Shown piece by piece: positions 36,557 to 48,458 of a stretch of 64,000 nucleotides of DNA. Source of the DNA: Sambucus nigra. Its lineage: Eukaryota > Streptophyta > Magnoliopsida > Dipsacales > Adoxaceae. The stretch's first letter is position 1. Every line of letters starts with the position of its first letter. The notes under the pieces were generated by a model. The model had not been told where the DNA came from. It saw nothing but the letters and a program-made list of their open reading frames with translations, and ran no database searches. The position numbers and the translations under genes are program-made. The stretch is from positions 99,021,967-99,085,966 of the forward strand of contig OX422216.1 of NCBI GenBank assembly GCA_949130495.1, in the 5' to 3' direction.

Positions 36557-37475
36557 AGAAAACCATTAATTTGGTAAGTTGAACCCTCGGCTATAATGAG
36601 GGTCAGTGGAGGGGACGACCCCACCACTGTCCTCAAGAAAGACGAGGGTAGACTTTGTTAAAAACCATTAATTTGGTAAGTTGAACCCTCGGCTATAATG
36701 AGGGTCAGTGGAGGGGACGACCCCACCACTGTCCTCAAGAAAGACGAGGGTAGACTTTGTTAAAAACCATTAATTTGGTAAGTTGAACCCTCGGCTATAA
36801 TGAGGACTAGTGGAGGGGACGACCCCACCACTGTTCTCAAGAAAGACGAGGGTAGACTTTAATTAAAAATCATTAATTTGGTAAGTTGAACCCTCGGCTA
36901 TAATGAGGGTCAGTGGAGGGGACGACCCCACCACTGTCCTCAAGAAAGACGAGGGTAGACTTTGTTAAAAACCATTAATTTGGTAAGTTGAACCCTCGTC
37001 TATAATGAGGACTAGTGGAGGGGACGACCCCACCACTGTTCTCAAGAAAGACGAGGGTAGACTTTAATTAAAAATCATTAAATTGGTTACTTGAACCCTC
37101 GGCTATAATGAGGACCAGTGGAGGGGACGACCCCACCACTGTTCTCAAGAAAGACGAGGGTAGACTTTAATTAAAAATCATTAAATTGGTTACTTGAACC
37201 CTCGGCTATAATGAGGACCAGTGGAGGGGACGACCCCACCACTGTTCTCAAGAAAGACGAGGGTAGACTTTAATTAAAAATCATTAAATTGGTTACTTGA
37301 ACCCTCGGCTATAATGAGGACCAGTGGAGGGGACGACCCCACCACTGTCCTCAAGAAAGACGAGGGTAAACTTTATTCAAAACCATTAATTTGGTTACTT
37401 GAACCCTCGGCTATAATGAGGCCACATGAGGGGACGACCCCACATTGGTCCTCAAAAAAGACGAGGGAGGGGTTA
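36557..37475. repeat. Nine tandem ~102-bp units with hairpins
   Basis: GAACCCTCGGCTATAATGAGG recurs nine times from 36581 at about 102-bp steps. Each unit holds a GC-rich inverted repeat (AGTGGAGGGG...CCCCACCACT with a four-base loop and one mismatch), a second (ACCCTC...GAGGGT) and a third (CCTC...GAGG). The last unit has diverged most. The array lies exactly between the end of sense pol and the end of the antisense gene, so a terminator or buffer role is possible; this is inference. Confidence 0.93.
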
Positions 37476-37661
37476 GTAGCATCATCAACAAAGAGCAAAT
37501 CAGCAAGGGGCAAACCATAAAAGAATTAAATATGGAAGACAGCAATTATGGAAGACAGTAGAAGAAGAGACGATGATATTAATAAAAATGTAATACAAGA
37601 TGTCCCAGATGTTTTACAAAAGAAAATACAAAAATGAGGGTATGGGCTACAGACAGCCACC

Positions 37662-40041
37662 CTAAGGGACGACATCAGAAGGCAGAGCCTCAACATCAAC
37701 CAAGGGGGTCTCTTCAACAATCACGACCGGCTGATCTTCAGATGTGCCGACCCCATCAGCCTGCACTTGGGATTCCACCTGGGACAGGGCCTCAGCGATT
37801 AGAGGGTCGTCCAATCCGACTGCCTCCAATGAAGGACGAACTGAGGAGACGACATCACCGAATTTGAGGACGACCCATCGGCAGGCCGTCCTGATTCCCC
37901 TCTCCAGGTACTCAAGGCCGAAACCCTGAAACTCATCAGAAGCTTTGTAAGCCTCAACAGCATCGGCCTCAGCTTTCGTAATGGCTGCTTCAAGGTCAGC
38001 TTTGTACTTGGCCTCCATGTTGGTCAAGGCCTCGTCTTTTTCCTTGAGAAGCAGGTCATTGGCCTTAATGTCCTCATCCCTAGTCTTAATGTCCTCGTCG
38101 TGCTGCCTCGTCAGCTCATCCAGGATCCTTGCATGCTCAGTCCTGGAACTTTCCAACTCGGCCCTTGCAGTGTCAAGCTCAGACTGAAGATCAGCCTCAT
38201 GCTGAATAGCCCTTTCAGCCTCATGAAACTTCACCTGATTCTCGGCCATCCACTTGGTGGCTGAGGTGAGGGCACAAACAGACTGCAAGGAAAATGAAAA
38301 AATATCAAGAGGGGCCGAGGGAACAGTTTATTGAAAAAAATGAAATGGAATTAAAGAGGTAGGTCAAGACCAATACCTGAGCAAGGGAGTGCAGACCATA
38401 GTCGTACACTTTAGCAGGAGGCATCTTTGCTAAGAACTCGAAGTCAGAGGCCGACGGTGCAGAGAACATCGAGGCCTTGGCAGCCCTTAAGTTCGTGATC
38501 AGTGACGAGGGGTCGGCCCTCAGATGGGCCAGATTTTGAGACCAGAAGGCCCCCATGCTGGACGAAGAGGTCGTCCCCTCAGAGGCGTCGACTCTGGCCC
38601 TCGTCCGAGAATCAGGCCGACGCTCAACTGGGCCCTCAGGCTCCTTCCTTTTGTTACTGTCAGTGGTCGGCTCCACCACTGTCGGCCTAGCGGCCTTGGT
38701 CTTCCTCGGAGCCTGCTGAGGCTCCTTCCCCTTCTTCTTGGCCAATCCAGACAGTAAGCTGGGAGCTGTCATTTCCCAAAGATAGTCTGGTGTACCTGCA
38801 GGACGATCTGATAAGAGGACGACATGTCAGAAAAATTCAGAGATTAAGAGAGAACACTTCAAAACTAAGTAAAGAATGAAAAATGTTCAGTATAACTCAC
38901 ATAGTTCTGTTAGAGGGCCGACCCTAAGACCAGCTTCTTTAAGGAACCGAGGGGTCATCAAGTCTTCGAATTTTGCAAGCTCACCCTCTCGCCCTCGTCC
39001 TATCAGATAATCTACGATGTCTTTTACCTCCAGACTAAGTCCAGGGTCTGACCTGGCCTTCATTGAGGGGTTCGACCATTTTCTGGGGACCCTCGGAACA
39101 TCGACGGTGGGCTCCCATTCCCCAGAAATAAAGAAAAACCTCTTCTTCCAATCGTGGTTGGAAGTTTGTGCCACGTGGAGGAGTTTCTTCTCAGACCTCC
39201 TTGCCCCCAGGTGATAATATCCAGGTTGTTTGGACGAGGAGGTGATGTTATAGCAGCCCAGAAATAGGGCAGCCGAGGGCTCGTCGGTGAAAGAATTCTT
39301 CCACAAAGAGATATAGCCCAAGATCGTCCTCCAAGAGTTGGGGGGAAGTTGAGAGGGGGATACGCCGAGGGCAAACAGAATATCCGCAATGGCAGGGTGC
39401 AGAGGGAGCCTGACTCCAACCTTGAACATTTGTTCATAGACTGCAACCTCTCCCTCTTCACAATCAAAAACTCTCTCAGAATCAGAGGGAACCCTCATAG
39501 TTACCCCAGAGGGCACTCCGTAAATATGCCTCCATATCAGAAGGTCTCTATCCCTAACTGAGGAGATAAAGGACGAGGCATGGGAGGTATCAACCTCGTC
39601 ATCCGTATCGTCGTCCTCGTCCTCATTCCCTTCCCCCTCATCACCTGCAGGAGGACCCTGAGGAAAAGCCACTTGGAAGGCATTGGGGGACAGGGTTGTC
39701 ACAGGGACAGCCTCAGAAGGGGCCGTACCCTTGGCCTCTCGGCCTGGGCTAAGGTCAGATGTGTCCCTCCTACCAGAAGTTCCATCACCAGTTGGCGAGG
39801 ATGCTCTCTCGTCCATCTCACTTGGTTTGGGAGTCTCGGCTGGACGAGATGACGACCCACAAGACTCAGATGGTTCAGATGGTCTTATGGTGGCAAGAGG
39901 AATGGGAAAGATGGGTCGTACCCAAGTAGGGTCGGCCCCTCGTCTCCTGTCTTCCTCCTCCTCTATTCGTCTGATCTCGGTAAAGAGTTTCTCTCTCAAA
40001 GATGGGAATTCAGACACTAAGTTGTAAAGCCTCCTAAGCAT
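37662..40041 (-). CDS. Antisense three-exon gene of the Tat element, unknown function
   Basis: Runs opposite to gag-pol. Exon 1 is 40041-38901 (ATG at 40041), ending at donor TAT|GTGAGT. Exon 2 is 38795-38377, between acceptor CTGCAG and donor CAG|GTATTG. Exon 3 is 38282-37662, after acceptor TTGCAG. Introns are 105 and 94 nt, phases 1 and 0, and the joins keep the frame, giving about 726 residues without a stop. Exon 1 has an acidic E/D run (about residues 133-153). A segment around 200-300 (M-F-K-V-G-V-R-L-P-L-H-P, then L-P-P-N-S-W-R) resembles the putative gypsy-type transposon domain PF04195. Exon 2 is basic and Ser-rich; exon 3 is a long coiled coil. Antisense ORFs in this position are known from Tat relatives such as Grande. 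Function unknown; splicing is inferred from consensus sites. Confidence 0.75.
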
Positions 40042-40297
40042 TAAAGGGAAGACTCTACACTTGGAGATATTACACTAGACTTGACTAATTTAGCTACAAA
40101 CAAGTGGGGAATTGACCAGGTTTGACTTTTGGATTAAACAAAGAACTCAAAGGTTTTCGTCAAGAACGATTCAAGAACCAGTGACCGGAGAGGACGCCGA
40201 AAAAAGCTATGGGGCAACTCAAGGAAAGTGCAGCCCTACGACCCTAAAAAACAAACAGAAATGAAGACAAAAGAAAGCGCTGGATGAAAGAAGTTAC

Positions 40298-40440
40298 CTG
40301 ATGAGGAGAGAACAAGAACGCTGCTAGGCCTGAAGGTTTGAAGGCTGCAAATGGCGATGGAAACTGGTTCTAGAAAGAGAATGCTTAGGCGCGAAGAAGA
40401 AGAAGGAGAGAGAGAGTTTGAAAATCTCTTAAATACTTTG
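40298..40440 (-). promoter_or_regulatory. Candidate promoter and leader of the antisense gene
   Basis: On the minus strand GTATTTAAGAG (40428-40440) is TATA-like. About 30 bp on, a pyrimidine-rich CTCTCTCTCCTTCTTCTTC leader begins. A strong donor-like CAG|GTAACTT at 40298/40297 suggests a 5' UTR intron before the ATG; the acceptor is unclear because the nearest good one would leave only about 54 nt. The promoter lies inside the element and not in the LTR. Confidence 0.45.
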
Positions 40441-40647
40441 GTAATGAGTGGACCCATTTACCAAGAAAGGTATAATTAGGGCACAAGGCCCCAAGTGCAC
40501 TGCGCAGCCGCCATGCCTTGGAAACTGAAACAGCAATGAGTATCTGCCCAGGTGTCACTCACCTAACTGATCATACACGCATCTCAATTTCAACAAATAT
40601 CCCTCAGCCATCTCAATGGCAACTATGGCTAAGGGTTGGGGGGTGAT

Positions 40648-41458
40648 TGATATACCCGTTTATATCCTCAGCCTGGATGAGGATTACCTACGACCCTACG
40701 AGGGGTCGACCCTTCACCAAGTTCCGGACGACCCTTCACCAGACTCCAGACGACAGTACGAGGGGCCGACCCTCCACCAGGCTCCAGACGACAGTACGAG
40801 GTGCCGACCTCCACCAGGCTCCAGACGACAGTACGAGGGGCCGACAGTACGAGGCCAGATCTGGGCCAGGCTCACTACTGGAAGAAACTTTGCCCTCGGC
40901 CTCGGCTCATAGGTCGAGGGTGACATCATGACAGCGCGTGGTTTGGGGGACGCGTGGAACAGTGCGCGTGAGGCTCATATGACACGTGGCAGACCGTTAT
41001 AACAAAATCACACCCTCACGTGAGGGAATATTATGTCATCATTTGGCATCTACAGGTGTCAACAGGGGATTGGCTAGATCATCATTCACATGCACCATGC
41101 ATACTTGGGGGGTACACTACACCCCCCAAGACCTATATATACTTGTCACCTACAACCCTACAGAGGATCGATCCATGAACGGTAGCCCTAGCTAAAACTC
41201 TGTTTGTACACACAGTAGAGAGAGAGTGAGGGTTATGTGCATTGTATCCAAGGCCATTAGTGCCCATACTTAGTGGATCACACACTCACAGTGGATGTAG
41301 GCCAAATTGGCTGAACCACTATACATCATTGCCTTAATTCCTCTTATACTCATCCCCTTCTACATACTTATACACTTATGCATCTCAATGGCTGCCATGG
41401 CTGCTACTGTTTGAGCTCACTATCACTTATCCGGTGGTGCTAAATCTCAGCATCATCA
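40648..41458 (+). repeat. 3' LTR of the Tat element
   Basis: Follows the purine-rich AAGGGTTGGGGGGTGAT. Same ends as the 5' LTR, one 38-bp unit shorter, with a few substitutions. Confidence 0.95.
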
Positions 41459-41463
41459 CATAT

Positions 41464-42261
41464 ATTACTCATATAACATGCGAATTCGAATCTCCAAAAT
41501 AAGTTTTTCTTTCACAAAAACTAGTCCTAATCAATCCTAGGCTAATATTATTGGAGCATTAACTGAAATAGAGCAAGATAGATACTTGCCTGAGAATTTT
41601 TGGTTTAGACTTGTGGAGATTTTGGTGTGGTTGTGATCCTCGTTGTACGATCTAACGTTTGACGGCGACGGCGGTGCAATTGGTGGAGTTCTTGGCCTAG
41701 AACTCCTTGAAAAACCTCTCCTCTTCCTCTCCAATGGTCGTCTTTGGTTTATGGTGTTTCTAACCCTAGAAGGTGACTCTCACCATCTGATATTCTCTTA
41801 GAATTTTCGTGGGTTTTCAGGCCCAAAAATGAAAAATGTCCAAAACGCCCTCCCGGGGTGTTAATTACGCTTAAAAACACCCCGAGACCCAAAGTAAACC
41901 CCCGGGTACATTATTTTGACTATCTCAACTCTTTCGGACACATTGACGCACTCAAAATGACCATACGGGTGACTTATAATTTTATTTACTTTTAATAGTC
42001 CGAATTTAATCCCGACACGACACAAGCGCATCCCGATAAATTTCTAAAATTATCAAATTAGCTTCTCGTCTCGTGATAATTTTACTAATCATAATTACAC
42101 CACTTACTTTACCCATAAAGTAACTTATAACAAAAATAATTACTAACTCCCATCACGCTAGTAAGTATTAAATGATTTTTCGGATTAATATTAATTTAAT
42201 ATCTCTAATTAAATTTAATAAATCCCCAAAATTAAAAGGCATAAAAATACGGGGTATTACA
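41464..42261 (-). repeat. Tekay LTR-A, second part
   Basis: Continuation of LTR-A after the Tat insertion, ending CGGGGTATTACA at 42261. On the minus strand this is the LTR start, preceded by the purine tract TTAGGGGGGAAGTA. Confidence 0.93.
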
Positions 42262-45200
42262 TACTTCCCCCCTAATAACGGAATTTTTTCCCGAAATTAA
42301 AAAAAAAATAAAGTGTACCTGGTAAAAATAACTCTGGGTACTTCTCACGCATGTCCGCCTCACGCTCCCAAGTGGATTCCTCCACATTATGATGCTCCCA
42401 CTGGACCCGGACAAGTGGGACTACCTTTGACCTCAATCTCCTTTCGCTATGGTCTAGGATAGCCACTGGTCTCTCCTCGTAAGAGCTGTCGGGTTATAAG
42501 TCAATCTCCTCAATCGCGATATGGGTATGGGCCATGTCATCCCGAAGGTATCGTCTCAACGACGAGATGTGGAATACATCGTGAATGCGATGCAAGTGCT
42601 CTGGCAGTCCCAATCTGTATGCTACTGGCCCAACCCTCTCGATAATGGGAAATGGTCCCACGTACCTCGGGGCCAATTTTCCTTTCTTCCCGAACCTCAT
42701 CACTCCTTTCATAGGAGATACATGTAGTAGTACTTGTTCCACCTCATTAAATTCTCGGAAGAACCATTTTGAATCGACGTAGCTTTTCTGCCTGTCCTGG
42801 GCTACCCGAATGCGATTCCTAATGATCTCAATCCTAGCGGAGGTTTCCTGAATCACCTCTGGTCCGAGCAACTTGTTATCCTCAACCTCTAGCTAACACG
42901 TTGGGGAACGACAAGGCCTGCCATACAAAGCCTCAAATGGAGCCATGCCAATCATGAACTGATAAGAGTTATTATAAGCGAACTCTACCAGTAGAAGATG
43001 TGGCTCCCAACCTCCTCCAAAATCAAGGACACATATGCGTAGCATATCCTCCAACATCTGATTAGTACGCTCTATCTGTCCATCTATCTGTGGGTGATAA
43101 GATGAACTCAACCTCAACTCTGTACCCATGGCCTCCTGAAAGCTCTCCCAGAAACGCGACACGAAAATCTTGTCTCTATCTGACACAATATTCAGGGGCA
43201 CCCCATGTAATCTGACAATCTCAGCAATAAACAACTGAGCATACTGACCCGTGGTATAGTCTGTTCGCACTGGAAGAAAATGTGCCACCTTGGTCAAACG
43301 ATCCACAATCACCCAGATGGAGTCGTGGCCCCGCTGTGATGTAGGCAACCCAGTAATAAAATCCATGGAAATACTCTCCCACTTCCACGCGAGTATTTCC
43401 AATGGCTGAAGCAACACCAACGGTTTATGGTGGTCCACCTTTACCAGTTGGCAGGTAGAACACTTGGACACGAACTCAGCAATGTCCTTTTTCATCCCAC
43501 TCCACCAATATTGCGGCCTCATATCCTGGTACATCTTATCTCCCCCAGGATGCACCGCAAATCAAGACCCGTGAGACTGGGTCATAACTGCATGACGTAA
43601 GTCTGCTCCTTCTGGGACCACCAATCTCCCATTAAACCTCAAACCACCATCAGAACTAACAGAATAGGACTCAGCACCCTCAGCTAAAAGTTGTACAATC
43701 TTCTCCTGACAAAATGGGTCTGCGGTCTGTGCCTGTATTACCCTCGTAACAATCTCGGGTGTCACTGTCAGGATAAATATGAAGGAACGGGCTACTGCGT
43801 CCTGGTGACCCAACTCTTTCCACTTTGCTTTCCAGACGTCCTCTACATCGTCCATCGGTCTACATCTCAACGCATCGGCAACTACGTTGGCCTTCCCTGG
43901 ATGGTACTGTATGTCGAACTGATAGTCCTTCACAAACTCTAACCACCTGTGCTGACGCATATTCAGCTCTCGCTGAGTGAACAGGTACTGCAGTGACTTG
44001 TGGTCTGTGAACAAGCGGAATTTTTCCCCCAATAAGTAGTGTCTCCATATCCTCAATGCAAAGACGACCGCTGCTAACTCTAGGTCGTGTGTGGGGTAAT
44101 TCTTCTCGTGCGGCTTAAGCTTGCGGGAGGCAAAAGCTATAGCCTTCTCCTCTTGCTGAAGTACTCCCCCGAGTCCCCGTAAAAATGCGTCAGTGTAAAC
44201 CAGATACTCCACGCCCGACTTAGGTAAAGGAAGGACCGGTGCTGAAGTAAACTTGTCTTTCAGCTCGTCGAAAGCCAATTGACAAGCATCGTCCCAAACG
44301 TATGGTACCCCCTTGCGAGTCAGGTACATCAATGGACCCGCTATTTTGGAGAACCCTCGAATGAATCTCCTATAGTATCCGGATAACCCCAAGAAACTAC
44401 GTACTTTTGTCGGTGTCGTGGGCTGTCCCCACTCCCTCGCCGTTGACACTTTACTCGGGTCAACTGCTATCCCCTGTTCAGAAACAACATGGCCCAAGTA
44501 CTGCACTTCTCATAACCAGAACCCGCACTTCTCGTACTTAGCATACAACTAATGCTCTCGTAGAGTTTGAAGAACCTGACTCAAGTGCTTGGCATGATCT
44601 TCCTCAGAGTGTGAATATATCAGGATGTCATCTATGAAGACGATGACAAACTGATCCAAGAACTCTCTGAACACTCGGTTCATTAAGTCCATGAATACGG
44701 CTAGAGCATTTGTGATTCCAAACGGCATTACTCTGAACTCATAGGATCCATATCTCGTCAAGAAAGCAGTCTTCGAAACATCCTACTCCCAAATACGTAG
44801 CTGATGGTATCCTGATCTCAGATCTATCTTCGAAAAGAAAGTTGCTCCCTTCAGCTGTTCGAACAGATCATCGATTCGAGGCAACGGATATTTGTTCTGT
44901 ATCGTGACCTTGTTCAGCTCCCGATATTTCACACATAGCCTCAGTGAACCATCTCTCTTTTTCACAAACAAAGCTGGAGCGCCCCAAGGTGAGGTACTCC
45001 TGCGAATGAAGCCCTGACCTAACAGCTGCTCTATCTGATCTCGTGACTCTCGCATCTCCGCTGGAGCCATACGGTAGGGAGCGCGTGATATCGGTCAGGT
45101 ATCCGAGAATAAATCTATGACAAAATCTATCTCTCGACTGGGGGGTAGGCCTGGTATCTCCTGAAATACATCAGAATACTCATGAATAACTGGGATCGAA

Positions 45201-45780
45201 TCCAAGGGAATCACGGCCTCCTTAGAGGTGTTCTCCTCTATGTAATTCAAATGAACGGTCGAGCCTCCCTCTAGGCGAGGCATCGCCACTAAAAACATCT
45301 CTTTCCCCGGAATGGCAAAAACAATACTCCCACCGAAACAACCTATCATGGCTCTGTAAGCTGTGAGCCAATCCATACCAATAATGACGTCGTGCTCATT
45401 CATATCTAAGACTAACATGTCTGCTGGTAATACCAAGCTACCAATCTCTACTCCCACACACCGGCATATAAAGAAAATTAATGATCCATTTTCCAGTGGT
45501 GAGTCTACACATGTTACAGTGCTCTCTCATGTGGCTAATAACCCTAAGGCCTTCGCAAAATGGGTAGCTATAAAACAGTGTGTCACCACAGTATCAAATA
45601 AAACCCGACCCATAGTACCATGGATAGGAAACATACCCTCAATCGCGGATGGCACCTGTGGAGCTGCTGCCTGGTGGACGTTATAGACACGTCCGTACTG
45701 TAACTGCCCCTACTACACTGGAGCGGCTGGAATGGCTGGTACCTGAGCTGGTGCTGGGAGGGCGGCTGGAAAAAGTGGCC
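42262..45780 (-). pseudogene. Tekay pol, internal copy 1: PR-RT-RH-INT-chromodomain
   Basis: Decayed polyprotein on the minus strand. Protease (about 45690-45095) has D-T-V where the catalytic triad D-T-G is expected. RT (about 45070-44550) reads Y-P-L-P-R-I-D-D and F-I-D-D-I-L-I-Y-S. RNase H (44340-43880) has Y-T-D-A and H-P-G-K-A-N. Integrase (about 43700-42893) has C-S-T-C, M-D-F-I-T-G, S-D-R-D and Q-I-E-R-T-N. A chromodomain near 42480-42320 reads R-V-Q-W-E-H-H...E-S-T-W-E. Breaks include a stop at 43562-43564 (TGA where copy 2 has an Arg codon), one at about 45093, and a TAG between integrase and chromodomain near 42890 that copy 2 shares. Chromodomains in this group are thought to steer integration to marked chromatin. 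Confidence 0.88.
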
Positions 45781-45802
45781 TCTGTAGCTCATTACGGGCT
45801 CC

Positions 45803-46782
45803 CTATTGCTGTGGGGCCCTATCACCCTCTGGAAAATCCTGGCCCCTGTGAACATTTTTACCACACCCGAAGCATCGGCCCCTGAAATTTCCTCCCCTCT
45901 GTCCCTGCTGATTACGGCCTTGCTGGCCGTTACTACCCCGCCATTGGCCCTGCTGATTACGCTGTTGGCCCAGTTGCTGACCCTGCGGCTGACGATGTTG
46001 GCCCTGCTGATTAGGCTGGCCCTGCTGACCCTGCCTAAATCCCCCAAATCCATGCCTGGAATCACCTGATCGGAACCTCTTAGCAGGGTCCCCCTGATGG
46101 GAACTCTGCTCATGCTGACGAGTCTGCCCCTGGGATGTCGGTGCTCCACTAGAACCACTACACCTTGTCCTGCCCTGCTGTCCGGACTCTCCTGCTCGCT
46201 TACTTCCCTGCAGATGGAAGCGGTGATCCTGACAGTGTAGCAAAGCAGCATTGAGTACATCTGTGTAGGTACTCAGAGATAAATTTTCTATAAGGTGCTG
46301 ACGGATCCTCCAAGATAACCCGTCCACAAACAATAGTATCTTCTTGCCCTCAGTGGGTGCCTCATCTGGCACTATAGTGAGAAGTCTTGTGAACTCCTCT
46401 TCAAACTCAGCAACAGTCGAATTCTCCTGCTTCAGACTCAGTAATTTCCTCCACATCTCAGTTTGCATGGCGGATGGGAAGTATTTGCTGTCAAACCGCG
46501 TCCAAAATGACTGAATAGTAATAATATCCCTCTCCTCCAAGGTGGTAGTGGATTCCCACCAATGCAAAGCGGCCCCTACTAGCTTAAAGGAAGCCAACAG
46601 CTGCTTCTGCACGTCCGTGCACTAGTACATACGCAGATGCCTCTGGATATCTTTCTTCCATTGGCTTGTTACAATAATATCTGAACCACCCGCAAACTCT
46701 GGGGGATGCGCCTTCTGAAAGGCATCCCTAACTCGCTCCCATGCAGATGGAAACTGTGCTCGGTATTGGCCCCACTGTGCCG
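45803..46782 (-). pseudogene. Tekay gag, internal copy 1, 5'-truncated
   Basis: The retained part includes the gag core (L-H-W-W-E, about 46570) and a Gln/Gly-rich tail. The zinc knuckle reads C-F-G-C-G-K-N-V-H...D-F, with Phe in place of the last Cys. A stop at about 46620 precedes the longest frame. The N-terminal codons, PBS and end of the upstream LTR are gone: gag similarity to copy 2 ends near 46778 and LTR sequence starts at 46783. Confidence 0.85.
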
Positions 46783-48458
46783 GTAGCGCGAGCATGATTT
46801 TTACACGTATATAGTATATGCATAAACACAGTCATATATGTATACCATAATCCCCATATCAAATTTAGGTACACTCTCACGACCCATAATTATGATATTT
46901 ATCCCATTATTTAGTTATCACGTATAACGGTTTGTCTCTTATTTTAATTTGTGGGATTATTCCAACTTACTACGTAACACTCGTAGATTCCTATTTTCCA
47001 AGTGTAATTTTAGTAGGTACTCATTTATTTTACAACGTAACTTTCTTACGAGTCTCACCCTTTAACACATATTCCCATTGTCCCTTATACGTAAAACATC
47101 CCCGTGAAATGTTAATCTCGTCTTATATTAAAGGTTCCATATTTTTAATACGTCCTACTGGTCTTCTTTATATCCCAAAATGTTCTAACATTAATATCGA
47201 AGAATGTCAAATCATTTAAGTTGGAACAACCTATAAAAAGGGGAATGTGAGTTATGCAGGAGGGGTCACTCGATCTATGGCAGATGTTCGATCGATCGAA
47301 GCATTGATCGATCGATACTCTAAGGTCGATTGATCGATCAAACAGGTATGGCAAATCTGCAGAATTTTCAGTTACGGGTTTTCTCTTCCAACATCATCCA
47401 AAACGTTATATTTGACTACCAAACTCCCAATAATTCATACCACAAGTATTATAACCTAAAATAAGTGATTTCCTACGTCAAGCATGCGGATTTTCATCAT
47501 GAATAACGAATTTAAAGGGCAAAATCCATAAAAACATCAACAACCCTAATATTTCTTTTGTTTGATTTCTTCCCATTCTTTTACCAGATTTCATACTCTT
47601 TATTTACTGTAATTTCTTGGTTCAATCTCTACATATGAATTGGGTTTCCAGAATACATATATTACTCATATAACATGCGAATTCGAATCTCCAAAATAAG
47701 TTTTTCTTTCACAAAAACTAGTCCTGATCAATCCTAGGCTAATATTATTGGAGCATTAACTGAAATAGAGCAAGATAGATACTTGCCTGAGAATTTTTGG
47801 TTTAGACTTGTGGAGATTTTGGCGTGGTTGTGATCCTCGTTGTACGATCTAACGTTTGACGGCGACGACGGTGCAATTGGTGGAGTTCTTGGCCTAGAAC
47901 TCCTTGAAAAACCTCTCCTCTTCCTCTCCAATGGCCGTCTTTGGTTTATGGTGTTTCTAACCCTAGAAGGTGACTCTCACCATCTGATATTCCCTTAGAA
48001 TTTTCGTGGGTTTTCAGGCCCAAAAATGAAAAATGTCCAAAACGCCCTCCCGGGGTGTTAATTACGCTTAAAAACACCCCGAGACCCAAAGTAAACCCCC
48101 GGGTACATTATTTTGACTATCTCAACTCTTTCGGATACATTGACGCACTCAAAATGACCATACGGGTGACTTATAATTTTATTTACTTTTAATAGTCCGA
48201 ATTTAATCCCGACACGACACAAGCGCATCCCGATAAATTTCTAAAATTATCAAATTAGCTTCTCGTCTCGTGATAATTTTACTAATCATAATTACACCAC
48301 TTACTTTACCCATAAAGTAACTTATAACAAAAATAATTACTAACTCCCATCACGCTAGTAAGTATTAAATGATTTTTCGGATTAATATTAATTTAATATC
48401 TCTAATTAAATTTAATAAATCCCCAAAATTAAAAGGCATAAAAATACGGGGTATTACA
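46783..48458 (-). repeat. Tekay LTR-B, truncated
   Basis: Matches LTR-A from 28563 onward, so about 1.3 kb of its 3' part (minus-strand sense) is missing. It ends CGGGGTATTACA at 48458, next to internal copy 2. It shows the uninterrupted Tat target site near 47650-47675. Confidence 0.92.

Larger units (their letters stand above)
29433..41463 (+). mobile_element. Tat-lineage Gypsy element with antisense gene
   Basis: The element spans 29438-41458, flanked by CATAT at 29433-29437 and 41459-41463. Removing it restores the uninterrupted sequence seen in LTR-B near 47650. Order: LTR, PBS, gag, pol with a second RNase H, hairpin minisatellite, antisense gene, LTR. About 12.0 kb. The two LTRs differ at roughly seven bases by eye plus one 38-bp repeat unit, the smallest LTR divergence in the nest, consistent with the youngest insertion. 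Confidence 0.95.

Noticed and set aside
36557..37475. Regular repeats that could suggest a CRISPR array
   Set aside because: The units are contiguous 102-bp repeats without unique spacers, inside a plant retroelement.
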